From an uncultured Clostridia bacterium (GTDB lineage: Bacteria; Bacillota; Clostridia; Christensenellales; CAG-138): a stretch of DNA of 64,000 nucleotides. Below, piece by piece: positions 7,870 through 16,198 of this stretch (positions are counted from its first letter, which is position 1; every line of letters starts with the position of its first letter). The stretch is from the NCBI GenBank assembly GCA_934633695.1, contig CAKTYT010000003.1:62001-126000 (forward strand), written 5' to 3'. The position numbers were made by a program, and so were the translations under genes. The notes beneath the pieces were generated by a model. The model had not been told where the DNA came from. It was given only the letters and a program-made list of their open reading frames with translations, and ran no database searches.

Positions 7870-9084
7870 ATGAAGACATACGAGAGATTTTTGAAATATG
7901 TTGTCGTACATACTGCCAGCAGTGAGGATAGTTCAACTGTCCCGACAACACAGAGACAGTTTGATCTTGCCAATATGCTCGTTGAAGAGCTTCACTCAAT
8001 CGGCGTTGAAAACGCAAGGGTGGATGATAAGTGCTATGTTTATGCACATATTGATGCAACTCCGGGGTGCGAGGGTAAGCCTGCGATCGGGTTCATTGCA
8101 CATATGGACACTGTCCCGGATTTTTCGGGAGAAAATGTCAAACCGCACATTATTGAGAACTATGATGGTGAGGATGTCGTACTCGGCAGCAGCGGCAGGG
8201 TGCTTTCCAGCAAACAGCTTCCGCATCTCACATCACTTAAGGGAAAGTCCCTTATCGTTACGGACGGTACTACAGTGCTTGGCGGCGATGACAAAGCAGG
8301 CATTGCAGAAATCATGACCGCAGTTGAAACAATCATAAATGATGGTCGTCCGCATGGAAAGCTCTGCATAGGCTTTACCCCTGATGAAGAAGTCGGTTCG
8401 GGTGCCGACAATTTTGACGTTGCCGCTTTCGGTGCCGATTTTGCTTATACAGTTGACGGCGGTGCTGAGGGTGAGATTGAGTATGAAAACTTCAATGCCG
8501 CTGCGGCAAAGATAAAAATCAACGGTTTCAATATCCATCCAGGCGACTCAAAAAACAAGATGATAAATGCTCTCTTGGTTGCAATGGAATTTAATTCAAT
8601 GCTCCCGTGCGAAACGCCTGCAAACACGGAAGGCTATGAGGGCTTTTTCCATCTGACAGATATGCAGGGCAATGTTGAAAATGCCGAGATGAGTTACATT
8701 ATACGCGATCACAGCAGCGAAATAATGACGGCAAGAAAAGCAACGCTCAACCATATTGTCAAGATATTGAATGAAAAGTACGGTGAGGGTACCGTTGAGA
8801 TGACGCTTAACGATCAGTATCTCAACATGGTTGAAAAGATTCGTCCGTGCATGCACCTCATTGATAACGCAGTCGAAGCTGCGAAGGCACTGGGGATAGA
8901 ACCGAGAGTTCAACCCATCAGGGGTGGTACCGACGGTGCAAGGCTCAGCTTTATGGGGCTTCCCTGCCCGAACCTGGGCACGGGTGATTATGCCTGCCAT
9001 GGTCCATATGAACATGTAACTGTCGAAGGTATGGAAAAATGCACGGAACTTGTGCTTGCTCTCGTTGAGAAATATGCACAATGA
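7870..9084 (+). CDS. pepT: Peptidase T, aminotripeptidase (M20B)
   Basis: Cytoplasmic zinc aminopeptidase that removes the N-terminal residue of tripeptides. The 404-residue length is typical. Zinc ligands of the M20 fold are visible: H in IAHMDTVPD, D in LGGDDKAG, the catalytic/ligand pair EE in TPDEEVGSG, D in TVDGG, and a late H in DYACHGPYEHV. RGGTDGARLS is the PepT signature near the C-terminus. The open frame extends upstream to 7819, but the ATG at 7870 has AGGAGAG and a promoter correctly placed before it, so the extra 17 residues are rejected. It is monocistronic between two hairpins. Confidence 0.96.
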   Translation: MKTYERFLKYVVVHTASSEDSSTVPTTQRQFDLANMLVEELHSIGVENARVDDKCYVYAHIDATPGCEGKPAIGFIAHMDTVPDFSGENVKPHIIENYDGEDVVLGSSGRVLSSKQLPHLTSLKGKSLIVTDGTTVLGGDDKAGIAEIMTAVETIINDGRPHGKLCIGFTPDEEVGSGADNFDVAAFGADFAYTVDGGAEGEIEYENFNAAAAKIKINGFNIHPGDSKNKMINALLVAMEFNSMLPCETPANTEGYEGFFHLTDMQGNVENAEMSYIIRDHSSEIMTARKATLNHIVKILNEKYGEGTVEMTLNDQYLNMVEKIRPCMHLIDNAVEAAKALGIEPRVQPIRGGTDGARLSFMGLPCPNLGTGDYACHGPYEHVTVEGMEKCTELVLALVEKYAQ

Positions 9085-9118
9085 TTGAAATCTGTCCTAA
9101 AAATGATATGAATAAAGA

Positions 9119-9157
9119 AAAATGCCATGTGGAAAGTAAAAACTCCCATGGCATTTT
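9119..9157. terminator. Bidirectional terminator between pepT and the PH-domain gene
   Basis: Perfect 11-bp stem AAAATGCCATG (9119-9129) / CATGGCATTTT (9147-9157) with A-rich and T-rich flanks, placed between two convergent genes. Confidence 0.8.
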
Positions 9158-9165
9158 GATTAGCT

Positions 9166-9588
9166 TTAATCGTTGCAGCAATCGCAGCCGCACTCATCTG
9201 CATTGTCCATTCCGCCGACAAACTCACTGATGCGAACTTTGTAAGTGAGCTTCGCTTCCTCAACAAATTGATGAATAAGCTCTTTGACTTCGTAAGGATG
9301 TTTGACATTTTTCATGGTGAGATTGGGCAGAGAAGAGTCGGTTGAGGTAATATTTACAGAGCCCACACCGAAAATTCTTTGCCACAGCGTCTGAGAAACG
9401 CCCAAGTCACGGACACGGTAGAGCAAAATCTCATCGCTCTTCGTGCTGAGAAAGCCAATGCGAAGGAAGAGTCTGTCGGTGCTGAGCATATACCTCGTAA
9501 AGGAAAGAGGCATGCCCATGAAACGTTTGCGATCCTTCCATGCGTATCGGATTTTGGGAAGACCTGCCAGATTAGTATTCTTTGCCAT
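9166..9588 (-). CDS. Small bacterial PH-domain (YdbS/bPH2-type) protein with Cys-rich tail
   Basis: 140 residues, predicted cytoplasmic. The body MGMPLSFTRYMLSTDRLFLRIGFLSTKSDEILLYRVRDLGV... follows the bPH2 pattern: a strand with Y-x-(L/V)-T/S-x-D-R-L, a turn with T/K-x-D-E-I-L-L-Y-R-V-R-D, then QTLWQRIFGVG and a closing amphipathic helix. In the family these domains are usually membrane-associated; here no TM helix precedes it. The C-terminus carries ECGCDCCND, four cysteines in six residues, suggestive of a metal-binding tail. The start at 9588 follows GGAGGT; the open frame continues to 9648 without support. Function unknown. Confidence 0.75.
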   Translation of the reverse strand: MAKNTNLAGLPKIRYAWKDRKRFMGMPLSFTRYMLSTDRLFLRIGFLSTKSDEILLYRVRDLGVSQTLWQRIFGVGSVNITSTDSSLPNLTMKNVKHPYEVKELIHQFVEEAKLTYKVRISEFVGGMDNADECGCDCCND

Positions 9589-9669
9589 AATTACCTCCGA
9601 AAATAGGGAAAAATTGAAAAAAATTCTGAAAATCCCTGCTGCCAGCATTATAGCAAATTAATCTTGCTA

Positions 9670-9697
9670 TTGCAATAGCTTGAGTTTGTGCTATAAT
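9670..9697 (+). promoter_or_regulatory. Sigma-A promoter of the lipoprotein-CARF-lgt operon
   Basis: TTGCAA (9670-9675), 16-base spacer, TATAAT (9692-9697), 63 bases before the lipoprotein ATG. Confidence 0.7.
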
Positions 9698-9759
9698 TAT
9701 AGTAGGGGTGATTTGCATGTGCAAACAGCCCATGATTAGGTTGGTGAGAGGTAAAACAA

Positions 9760-10977
9760 ATGAAAGCATCCAAAAGGATAGCAATGCTGCTTGTTGCAGC
9801 GGTAATCGCGTTCACTTCAGTGGGCTGTCTCAATACGGACAAAGCAAACCCCGTCATTATGACGGCCGGCAATTTCCAGCTCCACAAGTTTGATTTTGGA
9901 CTTAGTTATCAGAGCAACGAGTATTACACCTATTTTCAGTACGGTGCAATGGACGCCGAAACTTATTTCAACAGAGTGCTTGAGGATGTGACCAGGTATG
10001 CTGTCGCTCTCAATGAGGCAACAAAGCGCGGCATCAAGCTTGACGCAAGCGAAGAAACGCAGGTTGATGAGCTTCTTGAACAGCGTATTGAGGAAATCGA
10101 TGAAGCATACCGCGAGACCATTGACGCATCCGTGACGGACAAAGAAGAGATTCAACGTCTGCTTGAGGAAAAGTATATTCAGGCTCTCGGATTCACAAGA
10201 GAAAAATATAAAGAATACTGTCGTAATTCGATTTATAATAATTTGCTGATCGCAAAATTCAGGGAGGTTGCGACTCAGGATGTCATGCTCGACGAAGCAC
10301 AAGTCCATGAGTACATTGCATCAGCCGTGAAAGCTGCTTACGGTGAGTCATTTGGTGAATTTGTTGACCAATACAATGCATTTCTCGAAAATGGAACAAG
10401 GGCTCCGTACTTTGTTCCGGAAGACTGTATTTCAGTCAACAGATTGCTTGTAACGAGTACTCAAAAAGAAAGAGAAGTCGATGAAATGCTAAACGATGGC
10501 ATTTCGAAATCTGATTTTTATCAGCTTATCACAGAGATTGGTGAAGACGAGAAAATGAAGCAGGATAACTATCTCGACTGGGGTTACATTATCCATGAAT
10601 CTATTCCTGCAAATTATTCCGAGGGCTTTGCGTACGCTGCTCTGTATGCCAATACGGGCAAAAGACCAAATGTACCGGTCGAGAAGAAACCGTCAATTCA
10701 AAAATTTATAACAAACGACAATAAAACGATAGTAAAGTTTAAAAACGAAGAAGGTGTAAGCTACATTATAATGAATCGCAGTTTCCTGAAGGGTGAGATG
10801 CCCTATCAGGAGGGTGATGAAATATGGAACATTGCATTTGAAGAAGCATACATAAAGGCTCGAAATGATGATTTCGGCAGGCAGTGTGATGAATGGGTAG
10901 AAAAAACTAAGGTTACATATTATCTTGACAGGTTCAAGCAGGATTATATGGGTGCGGCAGGGTACTCGGAGGACTGA
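9760..10977 (+). CDS. SurA/PrsA-like secreted lipoprotein
   Basis: 405 residues. The N-terminus MKASKRIAMLLVAAVIAFTSVGC is a lipoprotein signal with lipobox SVGC, so the protein should be anchored to the outer membrane leaflet of the cytoplasmic membrane after modification by Lgt, encoded two genes downstream. The body is alpha-helical and charged (for instance VDELLEQRIEEIDEAYRETI), resembling the SurA/PrsA N-terminal chaperone region; I do not see the conserved core of a parvulin rotamase domain, so it may be a foldase relative without isomerase activity. AGAGGT precedes the ATG. First gene of an apparent three-gene operon with a CARF nuclease and lgt. Confidence 0.75.
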   Translation: MKASKRIAMLLVAAVIAFTSVGCLNTDKANPVIMTAGNFQLHKFDFGLSYQSNEYYTYFQYGAMDAETYFNRVLEDVTRYAVALNEATKRGIKLDASEETQVDELLEQRIEEIDEAYRETIDASVTDKEEIQRLLEEKYIQALGFTREKYKEYCRNSIYNNLLIAKFREVATQDVMLDEAQVHEYIASAVKAAYGESFGEFVDQYNAFLENGTRAPYFVPEDCISVNRLLVTSTQKEREVDEMLNDGISKSDFYQLITEIGEDEKMKQDNYLDWGYIIHESIPANYSEGFAYAALYANTGKRPNVPVEKKPSIQKFITNDNKTIVKFKNEEGVSYIIMNRSFLKGEMPYQEGDEIWNIAFEEAYIKARNDDFGRQCDEWVEKTKVTYYLDRFKQDYMGAAGYSED

Positions 10978-11018
10978 TCTGCCCGGCATGGCTGTATTTC
11001 GTGTGAGGTTGATAAAAT

Positions 11019-12266
11019 ATGACGCTGATAGAATTTTACGACAGGGCACCGATAGAAAATATCATCAGCTGCATAGCTGCAAAGCCGGATAAAGTAATCT
11101 TTATCGGCGGAGAAAAGCGAATGTTTAAGCAAGGCGAGCAGCTTGAAAAGTTTTGCAGACTGAAATCATACAAAGTTGAATTCCGCTACGTCAGGGTCAA
11201 CAAATATGACCTCTGGGGAATAGCTGACAAACTGTACGAGATCATCGAGGAAGAGGACGAATGCGTCTTTGACCTAAACGGCGGAGATGACCTTTCTCTT
11301 GTCGCAATGGGAATTGTGTACCAGATGTACGCTCAAAAGGGGCGGCACATTCAGATGCATCGCTACAATATCAATAGCGGTGTCGTTTCGGATTGCGATC
11401 GCGACGGGAAGGTTCTTCCCATTCCGCATCAGTGCATAAGTGTGGATGATAACATACTTCTGCACGGCGGTGCAATACGTTATCGAGACGATGAGCTTGA
11501 CAGGGACGGTACGGTGAGATGGACTCTCGATGATGAGTTTAAAGCGGACGTTCGTGCAATGTGGAACATTTGTAAGAGGAACCCGTCAAAATGGAATTTA
11601 CTTGCAGGCAGACTTTCGGAACTTGAACATCGTTCAGGCAACATTGACGAGATCTGTTCAATTTCCGTTGAGCAGAGTGCTGACACAAATGAAAATATTG
11701 TTGCAAAGGTAGATAGTGTTGTTCCACTGCTGTACAGACTGTCGCAAAGCGGTTTGGTTAGAAACCTTCGTTCGGGAAGAAGGGAAATCGCATACGAATA
11801 CAAAAATGAGCGTATTCACAATTGTATAAAAAAGGCCGGCACGGTGCTTGAACTCATGGTGTTGGTCCTCGCTTCGGAAGCAATGGACAAGGACGGAAAG
11901 CCAAAATACAATGATGCGATGAGCGGGGTCTGCATTGATTGGGACGGTGAATTCGGAGGGGGAGAGTACGGCATAGATGTTGAAAACGAGATTGATGTTT
12001 TCCTCATGAGAGGACTTGTGCCCATTTTGATTTCGTGCAAAAACGGTATGACGGATATCGACGAGCTGTACAAACTCAGTACGGTTGCCAACCGATTCGG
12101 CGGACCGTATGCAAAAAAAGTGCTTGTTGCAACGCATATAAACAAGAGTTTTAAAAGTCAGACTGCATTCAGACTTCGTGCGGAGGAGATGAACATTGAG
12201 CTTATAAGCAATGTTCATAAGCTTACGGATGAAGAATTTGCGGCAAAGATAAAAAATCTAAAGTAA
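11019..12266 (+). CDS. Stand-alone CARF-PD-(D/E)xK nuclease, DUF1887 (Card1/Can2-like)
   Basis: 415 residues. The N-terminal half begins MTLIEFYDRAPIENIISCIA, then KPDKVIFIGGEKRMF, followed by VFDLNGGDDLSLVAMGIVY: a Rossmann-like CARF fold as in DUF1887 proteins. The C-terminal half carries a restriction-type core: GTVLELMV, then ENEIDVFLMRGLVPILISCKNG, which fits E...(E/D)-x-D-V...I-x-C-K of PD-(D/E)xK nucleases. Characterised members (Card1, Can2) cut single-stranded DNA/RNA when cyclic tetra-adenylate binds the CARF domain. No cas gene, CRISPR repeat or cyclic-oligonucleotide synthase is in this window. It sits 41 bases after the lipoprotein gene and 19 bases before lgt, with GTGAGGT before its ATG. 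Family assignment is strong; the ligand is unknown. Confidence 0.85.
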   Translation: MTLIEFYDRAPIENIISCIAAKPDKVIFIGGEKRMFKQGEQLEKFCRLKSYKVEFRYVRVNKYDLWGIADKLYEIIEEEDECVFDLNGGDDLSLVAMGIVYQMYAQKGRHIQMHRYNINSGVVSDCDRDGKVLPIPHQCISVDDNILLHGGAIRYRDDELDRDGTVRWTLDDEFKADVRAMWNICKRNPSKWNLLAGRLSELEHRSGNIDEICSISVEQSADTNENIVAKVDSVVPLLYRLSQSGLVRNLRSGRREIAYEYKNERIHNCIKKAGTVLELMVLVLASEAMDKDGKPKYNDAMSGVCIDWDGEFGGGEYGIDVENEIDVFLMRGLVPILISCKNGMTDIDELYKLSTVANRFGGPYAKKVLVATHINKSFKSQTAFRLRAEEMNIELISNVHKLTDEEFAAKIKNLK

Positions 12267-12285
12267 AAAACAGAGGAGAGTTGTA

Positions 12286-13119
12286 ATGTACCCTTTTATC
12301 CATGTTTTCGGATTGAAAATACCAAGCTATGGTCTTATGATGGCTCTGGCATTTGTTGCGGCAATACTGTTGAGCTGTTATCGCGTCAAAAAGGCAGGGC
12401 TAAGCGTTGATAAAATTCTCGATATTGCGTTGACCGTGCTTATTTGCGGCATGGCAGGTGCGTATCTGCTTTATATCTTTGTGACTTACTCATTTGAGGA
12501 AATCTTTGAATGTATTAAGGACGGCAGTTTCAGAGTGTTTAAAGACGGGGGTCTGGTATTTTACGGTGGTTTGATTGCAGGTGTACTATCGGGATTTATT
12601 TTCTGCCGTGTTAAGAAGGTTAATTTCAAAGAATACGCCGCTGTCATAGTGCCCTCACTGCCGCTTGCACATGCGATAGGCAGAGTCGGATGCTTCCTTG
12701 CAGGCTGCTGTTACGGCAGAGTCTGCGATACGGCAATATCAGTTGTTTACAAGAATCCTATCGGAGGTGCTCCGGTCGGCGTTCCTGTGTTCCCCATCCA
12801 GCTGGTTGAATCGGGTTTTAATTTGATCATTTTTGCAATTCTGCTTATTTACACCGCGAAACGTATGAAGAGCATAGGTTGTTTGTTCCTTTACCTTGGA
12901 CTGTATGCCGTAGAACGTTTTATCCTTGAGTATTTCCGTGCGGATGAAATAAGGGGAATTTTCCTCGGGCTGTCAACTTCACAGTGGATAAGTGTCCTGC
13001 TGTTTGCGGTTAGCGTCGCAGCTTTCGTGATTATCCACATAAAGGACAGCAAAACGGAGAAACAGTCCGTTGAACCTGGCGGTGAAGGTGAACTAGCCGA
13101 TACTGAACAGGAAAAATAA
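12286..13119 (+). CDS. lgt: Lgt, prolipoprotein diacylglyceryl transferase
   Basis: Integral membrane enzyme that moves diacylglycerol from phosphatidylglycerol to the lipobox cysteine of prolipoproteins. The 277-residue product has about seven TM segments. Diagnostic blocks are PSYGLMMALAF near the N-terminus, GGLVFYGGLIAG, the signature HAIGRVGCFLAGCCYG, and AVERFILEYFRADE near the C-terminus, including the conserved H, R and E residues of the active site. GAGGAGAG precedes the ATG. It is in one transcription unit with a lipoprotein gene and a CARF nuclease gene. The hydrophilic C-terminal tail of about 25 residues is lineage-specific. Confidence 0.96.
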   Translation: MYPFIHVFGLKIPSYGLMMALAFVAAILLSCYRVKKAGLSVDKILDIALTVLICGMAGAYLLYIFVTYSFEEIFECIKDGSFRVFKDGGLVFYGGLIAGVLSGFIFCRVKKVNFKEYAAVIVPSLPLAHAIGRVGCFLAGCCYGRVCDTAISVVYKNPIGGAPVGVPVFPIQLVESGFNLIIFAILLIYTAKRMKSIGCLFLYLGLYAVERFILEYFRADEIRGIFLGLSTSQWISVLLFAVSVAAFVIIHIKDSKTEKQSVEPGGEGELADTEQEK

Positions 13120-13277
13120 GAATATATTTCAAAAAAATCCCGAATTTAAATCCGCATTGATGTTTCATAGAGACAGTGATGCTATAATCCTATCATCGAA
13201 GAAGCAAATCCTTATAGCTTTTCGATACCGCCGCAGGTGTGCGGTCAATAAATGTAAGGAAAGAAAGGAGTGCGGCT

Positions 13278-13874
13278 ATGTCCGGTTCAAGCATAACAAC
13301 CAGAAGGATTCTCTGCGGGGCGATGAAGAGCCTCATGGAGGAAAGACCTTTCAGCACCATCAGCGTGAAGAATATATGCGAGAGGTGCGATATTAACAGG
13401 AAGAGTTTTTACTATCATTACCATGATAAGTTTGACCTTGTGAATAATATCTACAATGTTGAATTTTACGATGCGGCGTGTGAGAAAAAATACGACAGCA
13501 TCTGGGAATTCTTTACGGATTTGGCAGAGTATTTAAATACGAATAGGAAGTTTTACCGCAATGCCTTTAATGTCGAAGGGCAGAACTCATTCTCTGAGTG
13601 CTTCTGTGATTCGCTCAGCCCTTTGCTCAAAAATTATCTTGAGCAGACGGGTTGCAGCAAATCCGAGCTGAAAAAGATGACTCAGTATGCCTGCATAATG
13701 ATTTCTGCGGCAACGCAATTTTGGCTTCGCGATAAGACCCCTCAAAGCCCGAGAGAGTTCGCATTGTCACTCAAAATGTTGCTCGACCAGCAGCAGAATG
13801 AAGTTTCCTCAAGGCTTAAGGATTACACGATTGGTTCCGGCATGGGCATAGGTGCCAATGTTTACAATCGATAA
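13278..13874 (+). CDS. TetR/AcrR-family transcriptional regulator
   Basis: 198 residues. Residues 1-60 form a TetR helix-turn-helix: TTRRILCGAMKSLMEE, then FSTISVKNICERCDINRKSFYYHYHDKFDLVNNI split over the recognition helix (the S-F-Y-Y-H-Y motif). The C-terminal half resembles the regulator group that includes dihydroxyacetone-kinase activators such as DhaS, but no ligand can be assigned. The start at 13278 is chosen for its AAAGGAGTG site; the upstream in-frame start at 13239 has none. A TATAAT at 13183 could drive it, but I see no properly spaced -35. No obvious target gene is adjacent; the next operon is a 2-oxoacid:ferredoxin oxidoreductase. Confidence 0.88.
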   Translation: MSGSSITTRRILCGAMKSLMEERPFSTISVKNICERCDINRKSFYYHYHDKFDLVNNIYNVEFYDAACEKKYDSIWEFFTDLAEYLNTNRKFYRNAFNVEGQNSFSECFCDSLSPLLKNYLEQTGCSKSELKKMTQYACIMISAATQFWLRDKTPQSPREFALSLKMLLDQQQNEVSSRLKDYTIGSGMGIGANVYNR

Positions 13875-13939
13875 GGCCGGCAGCCGTCGGAATGGCTGTG
13901 GAAATATCTTGTTTGCATAAACCTCTTGTTTCGTTTGGG

Positions 13940-13976
13940 CGTCCCGTTTTTTGTTGTTTTGCGGGGCGTCCTTCTT
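13940..13976 (+). terminator. Possible terminator after the TetR gene
   Basis: CGTCCCG (13940-13946) pairs with CGGGGCG (13962-13968) with one G-U pair, followed by TCCTTCTT. The direct repeat GGGCGTCC in the same stretch makes the structure ambiguous. Confidence 0.4.
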
Positions 13977-14047
13977 ATTCGAATTCAACAGTTAATCAGT
14001 TAGTTTGCTCAGTTTCCAGGAAAAAATGATATATATTGTGAGAAACC

Positions 14048-14076
14048 TTTGTAATTAACGTTAAAAGTGCTATAAT
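14048..14076 (+). promoter_or_regulatory. Promoter of the 2-oxoacid:ferredoxin oxidoreductase operon
   Basis: TATAAT (14071-14076) with a weak -35 TTTGTA (14048-14053) at 17 bases. The leader to the ferredoxin ATG is about 70 bases and contains a small CTCA/TGAG hairpin near 14110-14122 of unknown meaning. Confidence 0.55.
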
Positions 14077-14153
14077 AGAGAACGGATAAACAAAGGTGGT
14101 CCGTTTCGCTCAGTTTGAGTGTCGGTCATCTCTTAAATCAAGGAGGTTCACTT

Positions 14154-14363
14154 ATGGTCAAACTTACCATTGATGAGAATCGCTGCAAGGGCTGCGGCCT
14201 GTGCGTGCGTGCCTGCCCGAAACATATCCTTGAGCTTGCAAAGAAAAAGCTCAATGAAAAGGGCTATCATCCCGCTGAGATAACAGATCAGTCCGCTTGC
14301 GTTGCTTGTGCGAGCTGTGCAAGGACATGTCCTGATGCAGTTATCACGATTGAGAAAGATTAG
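14154..14363 (+). CDS. 2x[4Fe-4S] ferredoxin (delta) subunit of 2-oxoacid:ferredoxin oxidoreductase
   Basis: 69 residues with two ferredoxin cluster motifs, CKGCGLCVRACP and CVACASCARTCP, each C-x2-C-x2/3-C-x3-C-P. It passes electrons from the TPP-bound intermediate to soluble ferredoxin. The ATG at 14154 follows AAGGAGGT; an in-frame start at 14115 would add 13 residues with no ribosome site. It is the first of four genes with 12, 2 and 3-base gaps (delta, alpha, beta, gamma), the usual order of KGOR/VOR-type enzymes in Clostridia. Confidence 0.92.
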   Translation: MVKLTIDENRCKGCGLCVRACPKHILELAKKKLNEKGYHPAEITDQSACVACASCARTCPDAVITIEKD

Positions 14364-14375
14364 GAGGAAAGAAAC

Positions 14376-15446
14376 ATGGCAAAGAAATTGATGAAGGGCT
14401 GCGAAGCTGTTGCGGAAGCCGCTATCCAGGCCGGCTGCCATTACTTCTTCGGTTATCCCATCACTCCACAGAATGACATACCTGAGTATATGTCCGCACG
14501 TCTCCCCAAGGTTGGAGGTTGCTTCCTTCAGGCAGAAAGTGAAGTCGCTGCAATAAATATGGTTTACGGTGCAGCTGCTGCCGGTGCAAGGTGCATGACC
14601 AGCTCCTCAAGCCCCGGAATCAGTCTTAAGCAGGAAGGTATGACCTATCTTGCCGGTGCAGAACTCCCCTGCGTTGTTGTTAATATGGTTCGCGGTGGTC
14701 CCGGACTTGGCTCGATTCAGCCTTCCCAGGGTGACTACTTCCAGGCGACCCGCGGCGGCGGTCACGGCGACTATCATCCTATCGTATTGGCACCCAGCTC
14801 TGTTCAGGAAGCTGTCGATCTTATGCAGGATGCGTTTGACCTCGCAGACATCTACCGCACGCCCGTTATGATTCTCGCTGACGGCATCATCGGTCAGATG
14901 ATGGAGCCTGTTGAGTTCCACGAGAGAAAAGCAACTCGTGAACTTCCTGCAAAGGACTGGGCAGCGACCGGTTGGTCTCCCGCAAGCAATCGCCCCCGTG
15001 CAATTGTAAACTCCCTCTATATTGAAGTTGATGAACTCCAGGAGCTTAACGACAGGCTTCAGGCAAGGTATAAGGTTATTCGCGAGAATGAAACCCGTGC
15101 TGAGCTCTATAATACGGAAGGTGCGGAAATAATTGTCTGTGCTTACGGTACCGTTGCACGTATTTGCAAATCTGCTATTGCACTTTGTGAAAAACAGGGT
15201 CTCAAGGTAGGGCTTTTCCGTCCCATCACTGTATGGCCTTTCCCCGAGAAGGAGCTTGCAGGCGTTATGGCACAGCAGAGCGTTAAGAAGGCTGTTACCG
15301 TTGAAATCAGTGCAGGCCAGATGCTTGAAGACGTCAAGCTGACCGTCAACGGCACAAAGCCCGTCGAATTCTATGGCAAGCCCGGCAGCTACACACCCAC
15401 TGCCGAGGAAATTGCTGAGTATATCATGAAATCAAGGGAGGCTTAA
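14376..15446 (+). CDS. vorB: 2-oxoacid:ferredoxin oxidoreductase alpha subunit (VorB/KorA type)
   Basis: 356 residues; the pyrimidine-binding transketolase-like subunit of an oxygen-sensitive enzyme that oxidatively decarboxylates a 2-oxoacid to its acyl-CoA, reducing ferredoxin. It starts LMKGCEAVAEAAIQAGC then GYPITPQNDIPEYM, and has EAISEVAAINMVYGAAAAG-like (ESEVAAINMVYGAAAAGA), the SSSPGISLKQEG loop and VNMVRGGPGLGSIQPSQGD, all conserved in the 3-methyl-2-oxobutanoate (VorB) and 2-oxoglutarate (KorA) subfamily. RBS AGGAGG overlaps the end of the ferredoxin gene. Sequence alone does not separate branched-chain from 2-oxoglutarate specificity; VorB fits best by overall pattern. Confidence 0.9.
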   Translation: MAKKLMKGCEAVAEAAIQAGCHYFFGYPITPQNDIPEYMSARLPKVGGCFLQAESEVAAINMVYGAAAAGARCMTSSSSPGISLKQEGMTYLAGAELPCVVVNMVRGGPGLGSIQPSQGDYFQATRGGGHGDYHPIVLAPSSVQEAVDLMQDAFDLADIYRTPVMILADGIIGQMMEPVEFHERKATRELPAKDWAATGWSPASNRPRAIVNSLYIEVDELQELNDRLQARYKVIRENETRAELYNTEGAEIIVCAYGTVARICKSAIALCEKQGLKVGLFRPITVWPFPEKELAGVMAQQSVKKAVTVEISAGQMLEDVKLTVNGTKPVEFYGKPGSYTPTAEEIAEYIMKSREA

Positions 15447-15448
15447 TT

Positions 15449-16195
15449 ATGCAGACCGTATTTAAGAAAACCCCTATCCTGACCGATGCAGTCCTGCATT
15501 ATTGCCCCGGCTGCGGTCATGGTATAGTTCATAGGCTCGTTGCAGAAGTCATTGAGGAACTTGGTGTTCAGGATCGTACTGTTGCTCTCGTTCCCGTTGG
15601 CTGTGCAGTATTTGGATATAAATATTTCAATCTCGACACCATTGAAGCTGCTCACGGACGTGCTCCCGCAGCTGCAACCGGTGTAAAGCGTACTGACCCC
15701 AACAGGGTTGTCTTTACCTATCAGGGCGATGGCGACCTTGCTTCCATCGGTGCAGCAGAAATTGTTCATGCCGCTCATCGCGGTGAGAAAATCACTACGA
15801 TTTTCATCAACAATGCTATTTACGGTATGACAGGCGGTCAGATGGCTCCGACGACTCTCGTCGGTCAGAAGACTACCACCAGTCCCTATGGCCGTGACAA
15901 GGATCATTGCGGCAGCCCCATCCGTATTGCGGAAATGCTCGCAACAATCGAAGGCAGTGCTTATGTTGAGCGTGTTGCAGTAAACACTCCGGCAAACATT
16001 ATCAAAGCAAAGAAAGCTATTAAAAAGGCTTTTGAATGCCAGATTGCAGGTAAGGGCTTCAGCCTTGTAGAGGTTCTGTCCAATTGCCCCACCAACTGGG
16101 GTATGAGTCCCGTAGAATCTATGGAATGGCTCGAAAAGAACATGATCCCCTACTATCCTCTCGGCGTTAAGAAAGATATCACCCAGGAGGTATAA
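15449..16195 (+). CDS. 2-oxoacid:ferredoxin oxidoreductase beta subunit, TPP-binding
   Basis: 248 residues; binds thiamine pyrophosphate. YCPGCGHGIVHR near the N-terminus is the family signature, VGCAVFGYKYF follows, and the TPP/Mg motif is GDGDLASIGAAE ... NNAIYGMTGGQMAPT (G-D-G-D, then N-N-x-x-Y-G-M-T-G-G-Q). Partner of the alpha subunit two bases upstream. A long open frame on the opposite strand (15443-16681) is a codon-bias shadow of this gene and the next. Confidence 0.93.
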   Translation: MQTVFKKTPILTDAVLHYCPGCGHGIVHRLVAEVIEELGVQDRTVALVPVGCAVFGYKYFNLDTIEAAHGRAPAAATGVKRTDPNRVVFTYQGDGDLASIGAAEIVHAAHRGEKITTIFINNAIYGMTGGQMAPTTLVGQKTTTSPYGRDKDHCGSPIRIAEMLATIEGSAYVERVAVNTPANIIKAKKAIKKAFECQIAGKGFSLVEVLSNCPTNWGMSPVESMEWLEKNMIPYYPLGVKKDITQEV

Positions 16196-16198
16196 ATC

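Noticed and set aside
7674..7925. Short plus-strand frame before pepT
   Set aside because: It overlaps the pepT promoter and start, has no clear ribosome site and no recognised product.
13875..14047. Search for a CRISPR array or cas genes near the CARF nuclease
   Set aside because: No regularly spaced repeats and no cas-like product anywhere in the 64 kb.
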